Both the position numbers and the translations under genes were made by a program. The notes under the pieces were generated by a model, which did not search any database, was not told the DNA's origin, and was given only the letters and a program-made list of their open reading frames with translations. Shown here piece by piece: positions 53,706 to 58,780 of a stretch of 58,780 bases of DNA (within the stretch, counting starts at the first letter, position 1; each line of letters starts with the position of its first letter). The stretch covers positions 1-58,780 of the forward strand of contig JAGTJM010000118.1 of the NCBI GenBank assembly GCA_020747015.1, written 5' to 3'. This stretch comes from Pyrenochaeta sp. MPI-SDFR-AT-0127 (lineage: Eukaryota > Ascomycota > Dothideomycetes > Pleosporales > Cucurbitariaceae).

Positions 53706-53722
53706 AATCAATCAATCAATCA
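53706..53722 (+). repeat. LINE 3' tail, four AATC repeats
   Basis: A short tetranucleotide tail (AATC x4 plus A) ends the LINE directly before its target duplication. Simple-repeat tails of this kind replace poly(A) in several I-type LINEs. Confidence 0.85.
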
Positions 53723-53735
53723 TGTCCGTGGACTG

Positions 53736-54840
53736 CGCCGCCAAAACGAGGGTAGGTATCATAAGAGAGACCATGGGGCCAGATATCGCTCGTAAGGAAG
53801 CGAAGAGGGGGCAATACATCTTGACTTTGCAGGGAGTACAGCGCTATTTTCAAGTGGATTCTACTCTTGGCATACGCCCGACGTGGTTGGTCGGTTTTGG
53901 CCTATTACATCAGCAAAATCTTACGCGGCTCAACTTCGGCTCAATTCTACTCAGCCTGAATCACGCTTACTCGGGCTTGCTCATGATCAAAATCATGGTG
54001 CCTCAGGCTACTCATGCTCGACTTCCTTTTGGTTCCTTGTCCTGATTCCAGTCCTGATTCTAGTCTCCCAACCCCTTGCTCTTTTTATCCCAATATCAGC
54101 AACTTTAAACGGATGTACACGATACTACTGTTTAGAGAGGTCTGGCGCCAAGACCCTCCAATTTCGCTCCTGGGCTCGCTGACCGTACGTACAGTTACGT
54201 ACTTTGGCAGTTGCTGCATGGCCATTTTTGACAGATGCAAGTTAGAGTGGAAGGATAGACATTCATACGATCTTGTATCAGGAGCTAGTTCACGGCATAT
54301 CCCATCTTAACTATCTTCAAACTCTATATGGCAGAGGCTCTATACAGCGACTCTCAAAACATGTTCAAATGGTTTTGTTCAAGCATTCCCTCAACTGACA
54401 GGGACCTTGTAATCAAGGTATTTTACTGCGCCTCACCGACGTGGTGTCTGCGCCGGGGCTGCACCCTGCCGAATTACCAGGTTTTGGGGGAGTCCAGTTT
54501 TGGGACCCTGCAAAGACTGCATGGAACGCGTGGCCCAATGGATGATAGTTCCTATTGGCTATACTCCGTGCAAATGCGGTGCTCTGGGTGTTATGGCTTA
54601 GCCTCCATATAGAGTATTTATAGTCAAGCTAGTTCGCTCTTACTTAAGTGACTGGTATATCTAATTCTCTCTTCTTCTACTTCCTAGATAATATTTCCCT
54701 ATATATAGGGATTCACTTATTACACTCAGAGCTTCACTATCACAATAGCTGTAACACTAACTATACGTGAGCAAGAGTTTCTTACACGCAGCAGCGCAAC
54801 TATTATAGCTATAGATCCATCGAAAGTCAAAAATAAAACT
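53736..54840. other. right LINE flank, nothing recognised; AT content rises from about 54600
   Basis: Overlapping short frames (53722-54045, 53883-54182, 54014-54310, 54328-54612) are in different phases and have no domain features, so I do not call genes. From about 54600 the sequence passes into the AT-rich block that holds the DUF3435 relic; the stretch just before 54841 would be its promoter. Confidence 0.45.
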
Positions 54841-57800
54841 ATGGCAGGCGACTCTAGCAAGCAGTATAAAGCTAATAAGAATAGGCAGGGTCGCCGTTAG
54901 GGACTGTAAGTTCCGTGTCACACGTTATACTATAACCTCAGCGGAGCTAATCTTTAAAGATTTAAGATAGGTCGTCTAGATGCGAGATTAGAGTACACTA
55001 AAGACCTTAAAGACTTTATACTCCTTATTAGGACTAGTATAAAGGGTAAGAAAGGAGATAACTACTACTTTAAACGGCGTAATAGAAAGGGTAAAGGTCA
55101 TAATAAAAAGAAATAACTCGCTGCAGTTTACAATTCTATCTAGAATACTTAGAATAACTTCTGCATATAGTATATAGATAACGGGTACCTAATCTCCCCT
55201 AAAAATAAGGAATATATAATAAAGGTAAGATATATAGTAAGTACGCTAATATACTCTTAGTATTAATACTATCTAGTATAATAAGCGATTCTTTAAGACG
55301 GCGCTATACCTACAACTCTACGTAAGAGAATTAAAGTTTTCTAGCGAGTTTTACTATAGAGTTCTGAGTATTTATCAATAGAGACGAAGCTATATTATAC
55401 ACGCTAAACTAAGGGTAAGGTTTATTTAATATTATATAACTACTACGAATTTCTATAGCGCAGGTAGGATTAGCGAGTTTACTAAGTCTGATAGAAGAGA
55501 GGACCCTAAAGAAGACTTAGAAGATAATACTAAACGTAACTTAAGAGGATTATATTTTAAGGTAACTACTTATTATAGCATTTTTAGGATAGCTACTAAT
55601 AACGAATTTTAGGATATATATATATTTACTATATTTAATAAGGAGGAGAGAAAGATAGAGCTTTATATTAGACTTATAAAGGATAAAAAGGGGAAGGGCG
55701 ATAACCTATAAGATAGGTAATTTCCGCTTACCTTCTAACGTACTCTAATACTTACTACTACCTTAGAGGTTACTGCACGTTCTACGAAGGCCTTAAAGGC
55801 CCTCTTTACTAAAATAACTTTCTATTCTACCTAAGTATATTACTTACTAGAATACCTTTCTAAGATTACTAGTCCTTAGATAGGGAGGAACTTCTATAAA
55901 AGCTTCTAAGTATTAATATTAAGGAGGAGTAAAGGTTTACTTAAATATATTAGAAGGATAAATTTAATAATATACCCTTCTTTAAGTATATAGTAAATAA
56001 TTCTAGTAAAGTTAAAAAGGTGAGTGCAGTCTACTATAGATATAAAGAAGATTATTACCGCGTAGGGCTACCTAATACCCTAAACTTCTATAATACTAGA
56101 AGATACAGGCTTTTAGAAGCCGGTAAGTTAGAATATTTTAATTAATCTTTCCTATAGCTAATATAAGATTTATAAGATAAAAAGTATATAGAGTCTTCTT
56201 ATATATAACTTAGGGGTTACCTAAAGCCTAGGATATTCCGTAGATATTACTAGTCTAGAGAAATAGTTAATAGCGCGGCTAACTTCCTTAGACTAGAAGT
56301 ATAGGAAGATATCCTTAAGGTTAGTGAGTAACTAAATATCCTCTATATTCTAAACCTCCTATAGTCTTTACCCACGGAAAAGCTCTACGAGCTTTAATAA
56401 AGTTAAGAATATAAGGATATACTAGAGTAGATTAGGAGCGAAATATCTAATAAAAAACTTAATAAGCTAAAATAGTAGCTTAAATTACTAAAGCTAGAGG
56501 AGTTAAAATAGCTACGAACTAAGTAGAACTTCGGTAACACGCCTAGTTATAAGTATAAAATCTATTCTTAGGTAAGATTTATATTCTAAGCTAAGAGGCT
56601 TCGTCTAGAGATTAATCTCTTTAAAGAGGTTAAGTTAAGGAGCGATATAGGTATATAAACTATCTTAGACTTAGTTATCTACTATCTCTAGCCTAGGGAA
56701 GTTATATTCCGGCCTAGCTTAGAGCCTTCTAGGTATTCTTATTTAAGAAATCGAGTATATAACTAGAGATATATATACGAATACTATTAGACTTTATAGT
56801 CCTATATTCACGGATTTACTAAGTTTTACTTTATATATAATATCTAGGTCTATAGCGAGGAAGACTAGGAAAACCACTATTAATCCTATGTTAATAATCT
56901 AGAAAATTTCTCCGCATAGATTAATCTACTAATATATAATAGAGTTTTAGCAGCCGTAGGATTTTATAAGTGCTGCTTAATTAACCCTTAATTACCTGCT
57001 TTACTATAGATGCGTTAATAGACGTAGCGCTATATATAGGCTAAATATTATATAGAATACTTTAGCGATCCTTATATTAGGAAAAGATATCGCTATAGGT
57101 TATTTAACTCTATTCTAGAATTTAAATTCCACCTTTACGACTATTATAGTATCTGAATATCTAACCTCTAGAGTATTATACAGGAGGATAATAAGAGCGT
57201 ACAAGCTCTAAATCTGCGCACCCTAAATTACCGTATATAGTAGGTAGTTCTAAAAGAAGAGGAGAAGGATAATATAAAATTCTAATTTCGCAATTTTATA
57301 GTTAATACGATAGCTATAGGATTAATAGAATAATAAGGCTCGTCCTTAAGGCGGATCTTATCTAAAGCAAAAATTAGCAGCTTATCTTAAAACGAGTTAT
57401 CTAGCTACTTTAATATTAACTTTATTAGCTATAGACTATCGCCTAAACTAGAATATTCTAGTAAGTTTATACCGAAGGCTAACCCGCTTAAAGGAAGCTT
57501 TCTTTCTTAATTAATAACTTTAGAGGATCTATATTTAAGTAAAGATAGTAATCCTATAGATATTAATAAGTTAAGGGGTATTAATCTTATAGCTAAAGAT
57601 AATACTACTTCTAGGCTATACTATTCTAGTTACGATATAATAAAAATAGAAAACTCTAAAATAAAGGTTTTATACTAAGCTATCTAGAGCCTAGAGTATA
57701 ACTTTATTAATATTAATAATCTTCTTAGTACTTCTACTAGATATAGGTTAGCTCTGCCTTTAAATAGTATTAAAGAAGAGGCACTTAAGACTATAGATCT

Positions 57801-57960
57801 AATAGGTATAGGTAAGAAAGGTATAATAAACCTTTATTCTATTAGAACTAATAAGAGATAGATAACTAAGAAGATAATAATTCCTAAAGAGCCTATTAGA
57901 ATAACTCTAGTTATGTTTCCCCTAGAAATCTACTTTCTAAGGGATTTATTACTTTTACTA
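54841..57960 (+). pseudogene. DUF3435-family gene, RIP-destroyed
   Basis: Starting at ATG 54841 (MAGDSSKQYKANKNRQGRR), the plus strand carries long frames whose stops are nearly all TAA/TAG where CAA, CAG or TGG is plausible. Recognisable parts: an AGRISEFTKSDRRE...LRGLYFK block (about 55.45-55.6 kb), NFYNTRRYRLLEAG (about 56.09 kb), REIVNSAANFLRLEV, LPTEKLYEL...EYKDILE, then a helical KLNKLK...LEELK run. The C-terminus has zinc-finger-like, WENHCQ-like blocks (EED.ENHY.SYVNNLE; LAAVGFYKCCLINP; LEFKFHLYDYY). This order fits the large fungal DUF3435 proteins, whose core is a tyrosine-recombinase-like domain that includes Starship captains. The frame changes around 55.9-56.1 kb, by intron or indel. 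The gene is dead. Confidence 0.65.
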
Positions 57961-58033
57961 ATTATAGTAAGTTTATAAAAGTCTAGTAGTCGTAGCTAGT
58001 TAGTTTAACAGCTTATATAGACGACTATATTAA

Positions 58034-58247
58034 TATTAAAAGGGAGATAGGTATCCTTAGTAGAGTAGCTATAATATAAAGTAGCTGGTATTACTAAGGA
58101 GCCCTTTCTTAGTAAGCTTCTAGAGTAGAGTAAGTAGAGATAGATAAGTTAGTTAAAGTAGTTCTAAGTATTAAATAGTAGTATTTAATAATAACTTAAG
58201 GTTAATTATAATATACTATAAGAGTATATTATTTTTATCTATATACT
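58034..58247 (+). repeat. LTR copy D, truncated member of the LTR family
   Basis: Begins tattaaaaggg (RIP form of TGTTAAAAGGG) and follows LTR copy B through gtatccttagtagagtagctataatataaagtag, the cttagtaagcttctag segment and the ataacttaagg segment to tttatctatata. It then diverges into unrelated sequence. The GC-rich second half is missing. It lies about 70 bp after the DUF3435 relic. Confidence 0.8.
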
Positions 58248-58262
58248 TTAGTAGTCCTATAA

Positions 58263-58364
58263 TTCCTATAGTATCTTAGAGAATCCTATATAGGATCCTA
58301 TAGTATCCTATAGTTCCTATAGTATCTTAGGGAATTCTATATAGGATCCTATAGTATCCTATAG
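58263..58364. repeat. tandem duplication of a 51-bp unit
   Basis: Two units (58263-58313 and 58314-58364) differ at two positions, both of the C/T or G/A type. Each unit is itself full of cctatag / ctatagg palindromic words. It directly follows the truncated LTR. Confidence 0.75.
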
Positions 58365-58780
58365 TACCTTAATCCCGTAATATAGGATTCCTAGGACTAT
58401 ATAACTTTATAGGGTATATATTATCTTTAGCCTATATCTAGGCCTTATCTAATACCTATATCCCTTCTACTATCCTACTTATAAGTACCTATAGTCCTTA
58501 TTATAGGTTTATAATACTATCTCCTCCCTTTCTTATCTTTATATCCCTATAAGCTAATAATAAGTTCTAAGAGTACCTAATATTATTACGCTACTAGTAA
58601 TTATATAAATACTATTAGTTAGCTTACTATAGTTTCCTATAAATATTATATAAAGAAGAATCTAGAGTATTATATATCTTTATTAAAGAAGGAGTATAGA
58701 AATTATTATTAAAATAGGGTTACGAAGTATAAGCTAGTTAATATACTAGTTCCTAATTTTACTAAGCTAGATAATAAGAT
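58365..58780. other. AT-rich, RIP-like sequence to the window edge
   Basis: Very low CpA/TpG content and no open frame. It is presumably the next part of the damaged repeat block, but I could not assign it. Confidence 0.5.

Larger units (their letters stand above)
47762..53722 (+). mobile_element. full-length, apparently intact LINE (Tad1/I-like)
   Basis: The 5961-bp element is flanked by the 13-bp duplication TGTCCGTGGACTG (47749-47761 and 53723-53735). It has a 128-bp 5' leader, ORF1 (47890-49563), ORF2 (49560-53408), a 314-bp 3' untranslated region and a tail of four AATC units instead of poly(A). The open frames carry no stop and composition is GC-balanced, so no RIP damage has touched it. 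The clean duplication and full length show complete target-primed reverse transcription, hence a recent event. A decayed fragment of the same family is at 20470-20990. Confidence 0.95.

Noticed and set aside
54841..58780. A Starship giant transposon
   Set aside because: Only a damaged DUF3435-type gene is visible. No boundaries, target-site duplication or cargo can be shown, and many DUF3435 genes are not captains.
1..58780. tRNA, rRNA or CRISPR features
   Set aside because: I looked for tRNA B-box-like GGTTCGA words in cloverleaf context and for spaced short repeats and found none convincing.

Overview
The window reads as a nuclear scaffold segment of a filamentous ascomycete (Pezizomycotina; a Dothideomycete-like gene set is my best guess, not proven). 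Genes are split by short introns (about 48-77 nt) with GT...CTAAC/CTGAC...AG signals. The gene families are typical of moulds: HET-domain, HsbA, GMC oxidoreductase, GH43, rhodopsin-like seven-helix, APSES and DUF3435. Long AT-rich tracts carry C-to-T/G-to-A damage characteristic of repeat-induced point mutation (RIP), a process known only from this group.

Layout. 1-7200: a small unknown gene, a lipocalin-like gene, a four-exon sugar transporter (minus strand) and a long non-coding stretch. 7201-16999: one 9.8-kb nest of transposons. A Tc1/mariner element (29-bp terminal inverted repeats, TA target duplication) was invaded by two inverted copies of an LTR family. One of these copies was invaded by a Ty3/gypsy chromovirus (298-bp LTRs, 5-bp duplication AGGCG), which in turn holds an undamaged solo LTR (duplication GTAAT) and a hAT-like miniature element (8-bp duplication TTTAGGTA). 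17000-29800: an accessory region with a GPI-anchored GH43 exo-beta-1,3-galactanase-like gene, a LINE relic, a broken ankyrin-repeat gene, a small membrane protein, an F-box protein and a secreted protein of unknown function.

29.8-45 kb is the gene-rich part: a secreted GMC oxidoreductase, a HET-domain protein, an Mbp1/Res-type APSES cell-cycle regulator divergent from a Cup1-like LYR protein (their shared promoter has one MCB site, ACGCGT), a GNAT acetyltransferase, an HsbA surface protein, and a divergent pair of a rhodopsin-like membrane protein and an epoxide hydrolase. 45.2-47.2 kb holds a five-exon secreted protein of 600 residues that I do not recognise. 47.76-53.72 kb is a complete, apparently intact LINE (Tad1/I-like) with two overlapping ORFs and a 13-bp target duplication. 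54.6-58.8 kb is RIP-damaged again and contains the wreck of a DUF3435-family gene followed by a further piece of the LTR family seen in the nest.

No operon-like pathway or biosynthetic cluster is evident. The most unusual content is the readable nesting order of the transposons, the coexistence of RIP-destroyed and pristine elements, an extra antisense reading frame in the chromovirus, and the DUF3435 relic. All exon boundaries are by eye from splice signals and reading-frame continuity; no database search was run.
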